Assembly (NCBI GenBank): GCA_945862065.1
Contig: CAMAWT010000005.1
Location: forward strand, 62,001 to 126,000
Direction of reading: 5' to 3'
From: Flavobacterium psychrophilum
GTDB lineage: Bacteria > Bacteroidota > Bacteroidia > Flavobacteriales > Flavobacteriaceae
DNA length: 64,000 nt
In this document: positions 32,576-42,133 of the stretch, piece after piece
Numbering within the stretch: the stretch's first letter is position 1
Layout of the letters: each line of letters starts with the position of its first letter
Translations under genes and position numbers: made by a program
The notes under the pieces: model-generated
What the model saw: only the letters and a program-made list of their open reading frames with translations
What the model was told of the DNA's origin: nothing
Databases searched by the model: none

Positions 32576-35062
32576 TTAAAAATAAAATCCGAATTCACCT
32601 TTAATGGTGAAATTATTTGCTCCGGGAAGGTCTTTATAATTGCCTCTCCATCCAAAATCTATTCGAAAAACTTTGAAGATATTTCCAATTCCTGCGCTGT
32701 ATTCCCAGTAAGGGGTGGTTGGTGCTTTGTAAGTTAAACCCGAGGCATTCAGGGCACTGTTTTGGTCAGACACACTTCCGAAAACAGATCGCACACCAAT
32801 AATTTCTCTTAGATTTAATTTTCTAAGCATTGGAACCCGTGCAAAAATTTTCCCGCTGAAATTGTGTTCCCAAACTAAGGTTGCATATTGATCGGACACA
32901 AATTCATAAAAATTTAAATTACTAAAGGTATTTCCAATGATAAAATAGGTTTGATTTCCAGGAATGACACTCATCAATCCCAACGGAACTTTACCATAGG
33001 TTTTGCCGAGTTCCATCGTAATATTTGTTCTTCCAACAGCACCAATTACAATGGGTTGTTTGTAATAGAGTTGGATTTTTTTATAATCAAAATCACTGTT
33101 TAAAACGCCTTTTAATCCTTGATTATAATTAATAAAAAAGCGACTAAAGGGTTGATCTATATTTCTTCGTTCTACTCCATATCCGGTGGTTTTTTTGTTT
33201 GGAGTGTATTCAATTTGTAGATTAATTTCGGATTGCTTTACATCACTCTTTGTTGTAGTAAAGGTGTTGTCAGTATAATAATCTAAACTAAATAGGTTAG
33301 AAGCAGATTCAAGCGTTCGATAGGAAAAGCCAGTTTGAAAAATTAAATTTTTTACGGGTTCAATTTCAATAGCTAATGATGAAAGGTTGATATTTGTTAA
33401 CTTTCCGTTGCTTCCAGAACTAAATAAGGAGGCAGATGCAAAACTTCTTCCCAAAACATCATTGGTAGTTGTTAAACTTGCCCCAATTTGCTCAATATCT
33501 CTTCGGTTTCCTCCCGATAGGATGACTCTGTTTTTTTTGTCAACCATCCATTTACCGGATATTCCATATTTGAATTTATTATCACTAAATCCATATGCTG
33601 TAAAACCTTGAATTCGCCAAGTGTCATTGGGACCGAAATAGGTTCTTCCACCCACTCGGACTCGGACTCCTTCAACGACATTATATCCAAAAGTGGAGAA
33701 AATGGGGCCGTAATCAAAGTTTTTAAATTCAACATAGCCACTTCCTAAAATGGAAGCCATATTGTAATATTGATTGAATTTCTTGACTGTTTTTAAGGTG
33801 TCTAACATTTTATATACGCCTGCTTCATCCTTATTGAGTTTTTCAAAACGATTTTCTGACCAAAATTCATCAGATTTTTTATACACTGCGTTGTCTATAA
33901 AATTTATTTCTTCTTTGTAGAATTTTTCTGGCTTTGGTTCATTAAACTTATGATTTCGATACAAAGAAGTCCTTTTACCGTATATTCCTTTTGAACTTTC
34001 TTTTTTGTTTAATGCAAAATCCGACATCATGTGATCTCTGGTAAGAAGAAAAACAGAATCATTTACCACTTCAAAATCTTGCTCAATATAAATTTCTTTC
34101 ACCCAATTAATATTGGCACTTTTTGATGCCGACATGCTGATGTTTTTGATAGCATAAGTCGAATCGTTTACCCAAAAATTCCCTTTAAAGGTGAGTTCGT
34201 TTTTCCTTCTAGGATAAAATACAATATTATAACACCATTTGTTTTCAATGAATGCGCTGTCTCTCAACACATAACTATAAACGTCTATACCTGTTTTAGA
34301 TAAAGGACTAGTAAAACTTTTATCGAAGAAATTTAGGTAATTATCATAAATATTATAATCGTTGTATAAGTCTTTAATAAATGTATTGACCCCGTCACCA
34401 TCACCAAAACCTGAATTTTTATTGGCAACTAGTACCTCTTTATCTTTCTTTAGTTTATTATCACCATAAACTTCATACAGTGATTCGTTGATGAATATAG
34501 GCAAATACGTTTTTCCAGTAATTTTAGAAGTATCTACTTTTTTGAATACAAATTCCATTCCTTTGAACATCTTACTTTTCATGAAAGCACTATCAATGGT
34601 GTTCATGTCAAATTCAACTTTTTCATATTTTTGGTAACTGTATTGGTCAAACATTTTGAGTCCGTTTTTTCTTCTACGTTCCCAAATTTTCCTCAAAATA
34701 TCTATAGCAGGATTGTTTTTTTTGGATCTTTTTCCAGAAAAAACCATCACTTCATTCAATACTTGTTCTTCTGATAAAGTTATATTTAAATCAAAAGTAA
34801 CCGAACCTTGTAGCTGAATTTCTTTGGTATTATATCCAACAAAAGACACTTCAATGGTTTTATAAGATTGATCTGATTCGATATAAAAATGACCATTTTC
34901 GTCGGAATTCACAGCGGTTTGAGACCCTTTAAAAACAATGTTTGCATACGGAATCGGCTGTTTCGTTTTATCCAATATAGTACCGCTAACTTTGGTTTGA
35001 GCAAAATTAGCACTGAAAATGAACAGTAGAAAAAGGCATGTATAAAACTTGTTTTTAAGCAT
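32576..35062 (-). CDS. DUF5686 family outer-membrane protein with carboxypeptidase-regulatory-like domain
   Basis: This 828-residue protein has a signal peptide (about 1-20, ending FSANFAQ), a carboxypeptidase-regulatory-like beta-sandwich (about 24-110, GTILDKTKQPIPYANIVFKGSQTAVNSDENGHFYIES), a basic linker (KRSKKNNPAIDILRKIWERRRKNG) and a long beta-strand-rich region to a C-terminal ITIKGEFGFYF, typical of a beta-barrel end. This architecture is common in Bacteroidota and called DUF5686; the function is unknown, perhaps in outer-membrane assembly or nutrient passage. It lies 22 bases before the DNA glycosylase start and may be co-transcribed with it. Confidence 0.85.
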   Translation of the reverse strand: MLKNKFYTCLFLLFIFSANFAQTKVSGTILDKTKQPIPYANIVFKGSQTAVNSDENGHFYIESDQSYKTIEVSFVGYNTKEIQLQGSVTFDLNITLSEEQVLNEVMVFSGKRSKKNNPAIDILRKIWERRRKNGLKMFDQYSYQKYEKVEFDMNTIDSAFMKSKMFKGMEFVFKKVDTSKITGKTYLPIFINESLYEVYGDNKLKKDKEVLVANKNSGFGDGDGVNTFIKDLYNDYNIYDNYLNFFDKSFTSPLSKTGIDVYSYVLRDSAFIENKWCYNIVFYPRRKNELTFKGNFWVNDSTYAIKNISMSASKSANINWVKEIYIEQDFEVVNDSVFLLTRDHMMSDFALNKKESSKGIYGKRTSLYRNHKFNEPKPEKFYKEEINFIDNAVYKKSDEFWSENRFEKLNKDEAGVYKMLDTLKTVKKFNQYYNMASILGSGYVEFKNFDYGPIFSTFGYNVVEGVRVRVGGRTYFGPNDTWRIQGFTAYGFSDNKFKYGISGKWMVDKKNRVILSGGNRRDIEQIGASLTTTNDVLGRSFASASLFSSGSNGKLTNINLSSLAIEIEPVKNLIFQTGFSYRTLESASNLFSLDYYTDNTFTTTKSDVKQSEINLQIEYTPNKKTTGYGVERRNIDQPFSRFFINYNQGLKGVLNSDFDYKKIQLYYKQPIVIGAVGRTNITMELGKTYGKVPLGLMSVIPGNQTYFIIGNTFSNLNFYEFVSDQYATLVWEHNFSGKIFARVPMLRKLNLREIIGVRSVFGSVSDQNSALNASGLTYKAPTTPYWEYSAGIGNIFKVFRIDFGWRGNYKDLPGANNFTIKGEFGFYF

Positions 35063-35084
35063 TGTTTTTTATTGAATTTATTTT

Positions 35085-35122
35085 AAAAAAAAAGCCCCAT
35101 CAAATTGTTGTTTGATGAAGCT
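35085..35122 (-). terminator. Terminator of the pyruvate dehydrogenase beta gene
   Basis: On the minus strand AGCTTCATCAAA pairs with TTTGATGGGGCT around a small loop, followed by nine T's. It begins 20 bases after the stop at 35143. Confidence 0.8.
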
Positions 35123-35142
35123 TCAAATATAAGCGTAAATTA

Positions 35143-36120
35143 TTATTTATACATAACTTTTTTGACAGCTTTAACAACATCATTTGCATTTGGCAACCAT
35201 TCTTTTAATAAAGTTGGAGCATAAGGCGCAGGAGTATCTGCAGTTGTAATTCTTTGAACAGGAGCATCCAAGAAATCAAAGGCTTTATCTTGAACCATGT
35301 AAGCAATTTCTGAAGCGACACTTGCAAAAGGCCAAGCCTCTTCTAGAACTACTAAACGATTCGTTTTTTTAACCGATTTGATGATGGCATCATAATCCAT
35401 TGGTCGAACAGTTCTAAGGTCGATGATTTCACAAGAAATACCTTCTTTAGCTAATTCATCTGCTGCAATGTGTGCTTCTTTAATAATTTTTCCGAAAGAA
35501 ACAATTGTTACATCCGAACCTTCTCTTTTAATATCTGCCACACCAAGCGGAATGGTATAATCACCTTCTGGAACTTCACCTTTGTCACCATACATTTGCT
35601 CGCTTTCCATAAAAATAACAGGATCGTTATCTCTAATGGCAGCTTTTAGCAAACCTTTTGCATCATATACGGTTGACGGAACGACTACTTTTAATCCTGG
35701 AGTATTTGCGAACCAATTTTCAAATGCTTGTGAATGGGTTGCTCCTAATTGTCCTGCAGAGGCAGTTGGTCCACGGAAAACCATCGGCATAGAAAATTGC
35801 CCACCCGACATTTGACGCATTTTTGCAGCGTTATTGATGATTTGGTCAATACCTACCAAAGAGAAATTGAACGTCATGTATTCAACAATTGGACGGCAAC
35901 CTGTCATGGCAGAACCTACTGCAACACCAGCAAAACCTAGTTCTGCAATAGGAGTGTCTATAACTCTTTTTGGTCCAAATTCGTCCAGCATACCTTTAGA
36001 AGCTTTGTACGCTCCGTTGTATTCTGCTACTTCTTCACCCATTAAATATACTGATTCGTCGCGACGCATTTCTTCACTCATCGCTTCAGCAATCGCTTCT
36101 CTAAATTGTATAGTTCTCAT
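35143..36120 (-). CDS. pdhB: Pyruvate dehydrogenase E1 component, beta subunit
   Basis: This 325-residue subunit of the 2-oxo-acid dehydrogenase E1 has MRTIQFREAIAEAMSEEMRRDESVYLMGEEVAEYNGAYKASKG, TPIAELGFAGVAVGSAMTG with the Glu that activates thiamine diphosphate, MVFRGPTASAGQLGATHSQ and the C-terminal LVVLEEAWPFASVASEI with TTADTPAPYAP. The pyruvate-specific subgroup is the best fit. The alpha subunit and E2 genes are not adjacent, which is a common arrangement in Flavobacteriia. It has its own promoter and terminator, so it appears to be monocistronic. Confidence 0.94.
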   Translation of the reverse strand: MRTIQFREAIAEAMSEEMRRDESVYLMGEEVAEYNGAYKASKGMLDEFGPKRVIDTPIAELGFAGVAVGSAMTGCRPIVEYMTFNFSLVGIDQIINNAAKMRQMSGGQFSMPMVFRGPTASAGQLGATHSQAFENWFANTPGLKVVVPSTVYDAKGLLKAAIRDNDPVIFMESEQMYGDKGEVPEGDYTIPLGVADIKREGSDVTIVSFGKIIKEAHIAADELAKEGISCEIIDLRTVRPMDYDAIIKSVKKTNRLVVLEEAWPFASVASEIAYMVQDKAFDFLDAPVQRITTADTPAPYAPTLLKEWLPNANDVVKAVKKVMYK

Positions 36121-36154
36121 ATATATTTTTCTTTTAAGTCAACTTTATGAACCG

Positions 36155-36162
36155 CAAAAATA
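36155..36162 (-). promoter_or_regulatory. Promoter -7 box for pdhB
   Basis: The minus strand reads TATTTTTG, 34 bases before the ATG at 36120. Confidence 0.6.
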
Positions 36163-36255
36163 AAAATAAAATAGGATAAAAATATTTTTTAGACAGTTTT
36201 TATATTTTCATTGTACTATTTTGATGATTTATTTTTAACGAAAACGATGTAATAA

Positions 36256-38583
36256 TTATTTCCCATTCCTCAATTCACCCTGTAATTGTAAAATATAACC
36301 TTCCAATATTCCTTTTTGTTTCAGTTTTTCTTGGTGAACTTTTGCTTCTTCTTTGGTGTCAAACACACCCGAAAAAACTCTAATATATCCATCTGGATAG
36401 GAATGGGTAAACATGGAATCATCAAGTTTAAAAGGTAAATTATCTAAATTTTTCATTGCAGCCACTTGAACCGTGAATTTTTTATTAGTACTTTTAAAAT
36501 TGTAAGTTGATGGTTTTATTTCTGCCTCTTTTTTACCAAGCACTTTTATTTCCTTTTGGATAGTAGGACTTGAAGGTTTTTTAATTACCTGATTTTCAGT
36601 ATTAATAATTTCTTCTCCTTGAAGATTTGTTATGATAAATTCAGATCTTCTGTTTGCTTGATGAAGCACATCTGAACACGCTACTCCAGATTCGCATTCA
36701 TTTAGTAATTGAGAAAAGCCATATCCTTTATACGTAATTCTTTTTTTCTCTACGCCATTTTTGATTAAATAATCAGCTGTAGATTTGGCTCTTTTATCAG
36801 AAAGTTTGTCGTTATAATCTTTACTTCCGTTACTGTCTGTATGTGATCGAATGTCTAATTTTATAGATTTATTTTGCTTTAAAAAGATAAGAATTTTTTG
36901 CAATTCTACGGTTGCATCTTCTCTAATTGTACTTTTGTCAAAGTCAAAATGAATTTTATCCAATTGAAGAAAATTGCCAATATCATCACCTACAGTATAT
37001 TTGAGTTGCCCAAGTTCATTTCCTTTGGTGATCGGAAAATTTAAAGCTCTTGTTTGGTTGTTATTTTGATTGGTACTCACAACTTGTTCGCTTGGTTTAA
37101 AACCAGGTATCGCTGCTCTCACAATATACTGATTGTTGCATTCGACATCAAATTTATAATTTCCTTTTTCATCGGTATATGCTGCTGCAACCTCATTTAA
37201 ATCGGTATCAAAAAGTTGAATTTTAACATTGCTTAAGGGTTTTCCTTGCTGATCATCTGTAATGATACCTTTCACTTCTTGCTTGCATTCGGGCTTTTTA
37301 TTTTCAACTATTTTAAATTGATAGATATCATCTGAACCACTAGCGTTATCTCTGTTTGATGCAAAAAAACCGGTATTATCTTTCGTGTCAATAATCAACG
37401 AAAAATCATCTGTTGAACTATTTATTTGGCCTCCCATGTTGGTAATTTCACCAAAACTGTAGTCTTCTTTAAATGGAGTAAAAAACACATCAAATCCACC
37501 AAGACCGTTATGCCCATCTGAGGAGAAAAACAACTGATTGTTTTTGGAAATAAACGGATAAGACTCTCTTCCGGTGGTATTGATTTGATTACCTAAATTG
37601 CTAGGTTTGCTATACGTGCCATCGGGATAAATTTCTACATAATACAAATCTGAAAGCCCTAATGTGCCAGTCATATCTGATGAAAAATACAATCGTTTTT
37701 CGTCTAAACTTAGTGCCGGATGTGCCACAGAATATTCGTCGTTGTTAAAAGGCAATTCAACTGCTTTCTGCCATTTTCCATTGACATCTTTTGTAGATTT
37801 ATATAATTTAATTAGGCTAACTCCTTTATCATTTGATTTGAATTTATTATCATTATAATTATTTCTTGTAAAATAAATTGTGTTTCCATCCTTACTAAAA
37901 ACGGAAGATGATTCGTGGTATTGGGTATTTATGGATGGGTCCAATAATGTGATTTCTGTACCAAGTTCATTATTCCTTTTTAGATCAACCATATATAAAT
38001 CAGAAAACGGTTGATTGTTCCATTCATGATCTTTCTTGTTAGGTTTGGTTTTATCGTTTCTGCTTGAACAAAAAACGAGTTTTGATTGGTAGTAAGTAGG
38101 TGCGTAATCCAAAAACTCTGAATTTATTGGGGCTTTTTCAATGATAAATTTAGTAGCATCCATTTTCAAAATATCTTCTGAACTTAATTCATTGATATTT
38201 TTGTCTAAAACGGGTGTTGTCCCTGTTTGTTTGTGAAATTCTGATAATATTTTATCAGCTTCTTTATATTTTTTCACACTTTTCAAGGCCATGGCATATT
38301 TGAAAAGATAATCAGGTTCCAGATTTTTTTTGAAATCGTACAATTTTTCATACCATTCCAAAGATTTACTCAATTCGTTATTGAAATAGTAAGAATCGCC
38401 CAATTTTTTGTACAAACTTTCAGATTTATATCCAGATTTTTCAACATCCAAATAAATTTGTCGTGCATCAACATAAGCAAAATCCTTGAATTTTTTATCA
38501 GCTTCTTTTAGTGCTTTTTCATTTTGTGCAAAACAAGTTATACTAACAAATAGTACTAATAATAGGGTATATATTGATTTCAT
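36256..38583 (-). CDS. OmpA family protein with TPR, PD40-like, Cna/CRD and SPOR-like parts (PorE-like)
   Basis: This 775-residue envelope protein has a signal peptide (about 1-19), TPR-like helices (25-125), WD40/PD40-type beta-propeller strands (about 150-425, NTIYFTRNN, RLYFSSDM, NQLFFSSDGHNGLGGFDVF), a carboxypeptidase-regulatory-like domain (about 435-510) and an OmpA peptidoglycan-binding domain (about 535-650, IHFDFDKSTIREDATVELQKI, DIRSHTDSNGS, NRRSEFIITN). A SPOR-like end follows (KFTVQVAAMKNLDNLP ... GVFDTKEEAKVHQEKLK). The layout resembles PorE of the T9SS, with an added SPOR-like tail. It is the third gene of an adhesin, PorP/SprF, OmpA operon and probably tethers the machine to peptidoglycan. 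Confidence 0.88.
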   Translation of the reverse strand: MKSIYTLLLVLFVSITCFAQNEKALKEADKKFKDFAYVDARQIYLDVEKSGYKSESLYKKLGDSYYFNNELSKSLEWYEKLYDFKKNLEPDYLFKYAMALKSVKKYKEADKILSEFHKQTGTTPVLDKNINELSSEDILKMDATKFIIEKAPINSEFLDYAPTYYQSKLVFCSSRNDKTKPNKKDHEWNNQPFSDLYMVDLKRNNELGTEITLLDPSINTQYHESSSVFSKDGNTIYFTRNNYNDNKFKSNDKGVSLIKLYKSTKDVNGKWQKAVELPFNNDEYSVAHPALSLDEKRLYFSSDMTGTLGLSDLYYVEIYPDGTYSKPSNLGNQINTTGRESYPFISKNNQLFFSSDGHNGLGGFDVFFTPFKEDYSFGEITNMGGQINSSTDDFSLIIDTKDNTGFFASNRDNASGSDDIYQFKIVENKKPECKQEVKGIITDDQQGKPLSNVKIQLFDTDLNEVAAAYTDEKGNYKFDVECNNQYIVRAAIPGFKPSEQVVSTNQNNNQTRALNFPITKGNELGQLKYTVGDDIGNFLQLDKIHFDFDKSTIREDATVELQKILIFLKQNKSIKLDIRSHTDSNGSKDYNDKLSDKRAKSTADYLIKNGVEKKRITYKGYGFSQLLNECESGVACSDVLHQANRRSEFIITNLQGEEIINTENQVIKKPSSPTIQKEIKVLGKKEAEIKPSTYNFKSTNKKFTVQVAAMKNLDNLPFKLDDSMFTHSYPDGYIRVFSGVFDTKEEAKVHQEKLKQKGILEGYILQLQGELRNGK

Positions 38584-38609
38584 TTTAATAATATTTTAAT
38601 TGAATTTGC

Positions 38610-39536
38610 TTAGAAAATTCTTGGATTTAAAATTCTTTTAACTGTTTGCGTAGAAACTTCATATCGTAGTATAAATTCAGCACTACCAGAGTTAGTTTTT
38701 GAAAAACGGGTTGTGTCATAATCATACGCTGCGCCAATCATTAATTCTTTGGTAAGCTGATATGAAGCCATGGCACTTATAGCGGCATCAAATCGGTAAG
38801 CAGCACCCACCGTAATTTTTTCATTAAACAAAAAATTTGCCGAAAGGTCCAATTGAACAGGCGCGCCTAAAACTATTTTTGAAACAGCACTCGTTTTTAA
38901 TTTTATATTGCTAGAAAGATCAAATATATATCCTGCAGAAGCATAATAATTTCTTAGTTCTTTGCCAGTATAGATTTCGTTGACCGAAGTATTTTCATGT
39001 TTTGTTTCGATTATATTTGGAACACTTACCCCAAGGTATAATTTGGCAGTTTCATACATTAAACCAACTCCAATCTGGGGAGTAAATTGGTTTTTAACGG
39101 CAACAAAGTTACCATCTGTTTGATCTTTTATGGATAATTTATTTGGATCAAAACTATAACTTTGACCTCCAGCTTTTATACCAAAATTTATATTAGAATT
39201 TTCGGTCATTATGGTATATGCAAAATCAATATTTAATGCCATTTCGTTTAATGGCCCTGTTACATCGTTGTATAAATTGGCTCCTAATGCAATTTTTTCA
39301 TTGGATAGTGGAGATTGAATGGATAATGCCTGAGAGCTAGGTGCCCCACTTACTCCAATCCATTGCGATCTATGAATTAAACTTGCGCTCAAGCTGTTTC
39401 TATATCCTGCAAACGCTGGATTGATAGTACTTGGGTTGTACATATAATGAGTAAACTGAGGGTCTTGTTGTGCAAAAGTTTGACTTTTTGACAAAGTAAT
39501 TACTAAAAATACGAGTATATAAATTCTATTTTTCAT
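38610..39536 (-). CDS. PorP/SprF family T9SS outer-membrane protein
   Basis: This 308-residue beta-barrel has a signal peptide (about 1-22, ending SQTFAQ) and the family start QQDPQFTHYMYNPSTINPAFAGYRNSLSASLIHRSQWIGVSGAPSSQ, followed by alternating barrel strands to QTVKRILNPRIF. SprF-like proteins help secrete or hold one specific SprB-like adhesin, usually encoded just upstream; here a type B cargo protein precedes it by 10 bases. It lies 26 bases before the OmpA-family gene in the same operon. Confidence 0.93.
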   Translation of the reverse strand: MKNRIYILVFLVITLSKSQTFAQQDPQFTHYMYNPSTINPAFAGYRNSLSASLIHRSQWIGVSGAPSSQALSIQSPLSNEKIALGANLYNDVTGPLNEMALNIDFAYTIMTENSNINFGIKAGGQSYSFDPNKLSIKDQTDGNFVAVKNQFTPQIGVGLMYETAKLYLGVSVPNIIETKHENTSVNEIYTGKELRNYYASAGYIFDLSSNIKLKTSAVSKIVLGAPVQLDLSANFLFNEKITVGAAYRFDAAISAMASYQLTKELMIGAAYDYDTTRFSKTNSGSAEFILRYEVSTQTVKRILNPRIF

Positions 39537-39546
39537 TTTACAAATG

Positions 39547-41847
39547 TTAGTTGATGTATAAATAACCTACAATTTTTCTGCCTTGAGCATTGGATTTTGT
39601 GAATTCAAAAGTGTAGAAATAAGTGCCAGAAGGCAGCTTTTCTCCTTCTTTTATGGTTGCTCTTCCTTCACTTATCCCATTAAATTGATTGTTATAGTTT
39701 TCTTTATAATAAACTTCAACTCCCCATCTGTTAAAAATGGTTAGTTTATTATTCGTAAATAAATTTATTCCTACGATGTAAAATGTTTCATTTTTCGAAT
39801 CTCCATTAGGAGAAATGGCATTAAATATTTTGATACCGTTATCTTCTCCACTGTAAGGATCTGTTCCAGTCTCATCTTCATCAAAATTATCTGTTCCATC
39901 CCCGTCGCAATCTGCATTTTGCCACATTGGATTTGAAGTATCATAACCAGTATATCCTACTATTTGCTCTGGGTCGCAGGGATCATATGGAATGGTGTTG
40001 TCTGTATGTTCTTCGCCGTTTAATATTCCATCTCCGTCACAATCACCAGCTTGCCAAATAGTATTTGTAGCCACATAACCGCTATATCCAATTTGTTGTA
40101 CAGGATCACAAGGAAGTTTAGGGTTTGTATTATTAGTAACTTCTGGTCCGTCTTTAATACCATCGCCATCGGTATCTGCTACAAAAGGGTAGGTGCCTAA
40201 AGTAATTTCTTGACCATTTGTAAGTCCGTCATTATCACAATCTGCCGCTTTCCATATTGTATTGGTACTAACAAAAGTAGTATTTGTTGCAGCGGGAGCT
40301 GGGCTACATGGGTTATATGGGTCTGTTGCATTTGTATATTCCAATCCGTTTAATATGCCATCACCGTCACAATCGCCAGCTTGCCAAATAAGATTTGCTG
40401 GTTCAAAGCCAATATAACCCACATTACGACTTGGGTTACATGGGTCTTGAGGATCTGTACCATTAGCTGTTTCTGTATCATCTAGAATTCCATCGCCATC
40501 AGAATCAATCAAAAAATTAAAACCACAATTTTCTGTTTGAGTCACCGTATTAGATACTACCAAAGTTATTGTTGGATTGGTGCCTTGCGTTTGGGTAGCA
40601 TTTAATGGGAAATCAACATCATTTGTGTCTATAGTTGAAGTGGTTGAACCAGACAATACAATAGCACTCCAATTTCCGTTGGCATCGGTTGTGACATTTT
40701 GAATACTTCCATTAGATTCCGTAATTTTAACGGTAATATTCGGTAAATTTGGTTCTAATGTGTTTTGAATACCATTATTATTAATATCTGCATACAAATG
40801 ACCTTTGAGGGTTCCTTTGTTAAAAAAACCAAAGTTTCCACTTGAGTTCGTGTTGTTTAATTGAACCGTTACCGTTTTCGGATTTGTGCCTTCTGTTAAA
40901 ACAGAGCCACTTGGTATTGCGGTAGAACTTGTATTAATAGTTATGGTTGTATTTCCTGTAGGAACAATTGCAGACCAATTTCCAAGGTTGTTTGTTGTAG
41001 CTGTGATGGTCGTTCCTAATGAAGTTAAAATGGAGATTGAAACATTTGAAAGATTACTTTCAGTGCCGTTTTGAGTACCATTGCCATTCGAATCAAAATA
41101 AATATGACCTGTTACAGTTCCACTTTCAAAATAACCGTCATTTTCAGTAAAAGTTGTAGTTGCAATTAAAACAGTTGAAGTATTTGGATTGGTTCCTTCA
41201 GTTTGTGTGGCACCTAAAGGGAAATTAGAATCATTCGTATTTATCGCAACGGTAGCTTGTCCAATACCAGCTGTAACCGCCCAATTTCCGTTTGAATCTG
41301 TTACTAAATTATAAATATTACCATGCGCATCGGTAACCACAACATCAACATTTGCCATGTTTTGATCAACTAATGCATTTTGAGTGCCATTTCCATTTTT
41401 ATCATAATAGAGGTGTCCAGTAATTTTCCCAACATAGAAAAACCCATCTGTACCCGCGTTAACAGTTTGATTTGAAATGGCTATTACACTGTTAGGGTCG
41501 GTGCCTTCTGTTTGAATTCTACCTATTGTACTAGGTAAATCGGTTTGGTCTAGGCTTACAGTTGTATTTCCAGAAGAGACTAGTGCGGTCCAGTTTCCAC
41601 TGATGTTTGTATCTACTACTTGGAAACTTCCATCGCTTTGAGAAATTAATACTCCAACATTTGCTAAATTTGGTTCTCCAATATTTTGCGTGCCATTTCC
41701 ATTGGTGTCTCTGTAAACATGCCCCGTTAAGGTAGCATCATTAGTAAGTAATTTGTTTTTATTTTTTGTTTTTTCAGAAGATTGTGAAAAGACTTGAAGG
41801 CAAATAATGGTTAATATAATACTAAATTGAATTTGGTTTATTTTCAT
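39547..41847 (-). CDS. T9SS type B adhesin with SdrD-B-like repeats and calcium-binding-type repeats
   Basis: This 766-residue secreted protein has a signal peptide (about 1-21), four repeats of about 100 residues that each begin GH[VLI]Y.D.NGNG.QN and resemble SdrD B-type beta-sandwiches, and then five to six Asp-rich repeats (DCDGDGILNGEE, DTDGDGIKDGPE) like thrombospondin type 3 calcium-binding repeats, with Cys-Pro-x-Pro-Cys-like ends (DPCNPS). The C-terminus is a type B (CHU_C-like) T9SS domain (IKIFNAISPNGDSKNETFYI, TIFNRWGVEVYYKENYNNQFNG, PSGTYFYTFEFT, GYLYIN). It heads an operon with its PorP/SprF and OmpA partners, so it is likely displayed on the surface as a small SprB-like adhesin. 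Confidence 0.9.
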   Translation of the reverse strand: MKINQIQFSIILTIICLQVFSQSSEKTKNKNKLLTNDATLTGHVYRDTNGNGTQNIGEPNLANVGVLISQSDGSFQVVDTNISGNWTALVSSGNTTVSLDQTDLPSTIGRIQTEGTDPNSVIAISNQTVNAGTDGFFYVGKITGHLYYDKNGNGTQNALVDQNMANVDVVVTDAHGNIYNLVTDSNGNWAVTAGIGQATVAINTNDSNFPLGATQTEGTNPNTSTVLIATTTFTENDGYFESGTVTGHIYFDSNGNGTQNGTESNLSNVSISILTSLGTTITATTNNLGNWSAIVPTGNTTITINTSSTAIPSGSVLTEGTNPKTVTVQLNNTNSSGNFGFFNKGTLKGHLYADINNNGIQNTLEPNLPNITVKITESNGSIQNVTTDANGNWSAIVLSGSTTSTIDTNDVDFPLNATQTQGTNPTITLVVSNTVTQTENCGFNFLIDSDGDGILDDTETANGTDPQDPCNPSRNVGYIGFEPANLIWQAGDCDGDGILNGLEYTNATDPYNPCSPAPAATNTTFVSTNTIWKAADCDNDGLTNGQEITLGTYPFVADTDGDGIKDGPEVTNNTNPKLPCDPVQQIGYSGYVATNTIWQAGDCDGDGILNGEEHTDNTIPYDPCDPEQIVGYTGYDTSNPMWQNADCDGDGTDNFDEDETGTDPYSGEDNGIKIFNAISPNGDSKNETFYIVGINLFTNNKLTIFNRWGVEVYYKENYNNQFNGISEGRATIKEGEKLPSGTYFYTFEFTKSNAQGRKIVGYLYIN

Positions 41848-41920
41848 ATTTTGATAAAATTGATGTTCGGATATCTAAAAGCGCCAAATTTATTTTTTTT
41901 TGAATTCATAAAAGTTGTTA

Positions 41921-41942
41921 AATAACAACTTTATATTTTTTT
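41921..41942. promoter_or_regulatory. Perfect inverted repeat between the adhesin operon and etfBA
   Basis: AAAGTTGTTA and TAACAACTTT flank two A's, a perfect 10-base inverted repeat in the 286-base divergent region. It could be an operator. A minus-strand TAAATTTG at 41885-41892 is a candidate -7 box for the adhesin operon. No further gene is seen in this gap. Confidence 0.4.
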
Positions 41943-42133
41943 TAAAATTTTATACAATTTAACCCTATTTCAGAAAATGAAGTAATGAAAAATCCAATTT
42001 ATAACGAATAATTCAAATTGGCTTAATGTACAACGAAAACGTTATAATTCAAAAAAAAATAGTATGCGTGCATATCATTATTAGAAAATTATTTTATACT
42101 TTTACATCTGAAAATAAATTAAAAAATATACGA

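Noticed and set aside
39880..41760. Repeated DNA in the adhesin gene considered as a repeat array outside coding sequence
   Set aside because: One continuous reading frame explains it as protein-domain repeats.
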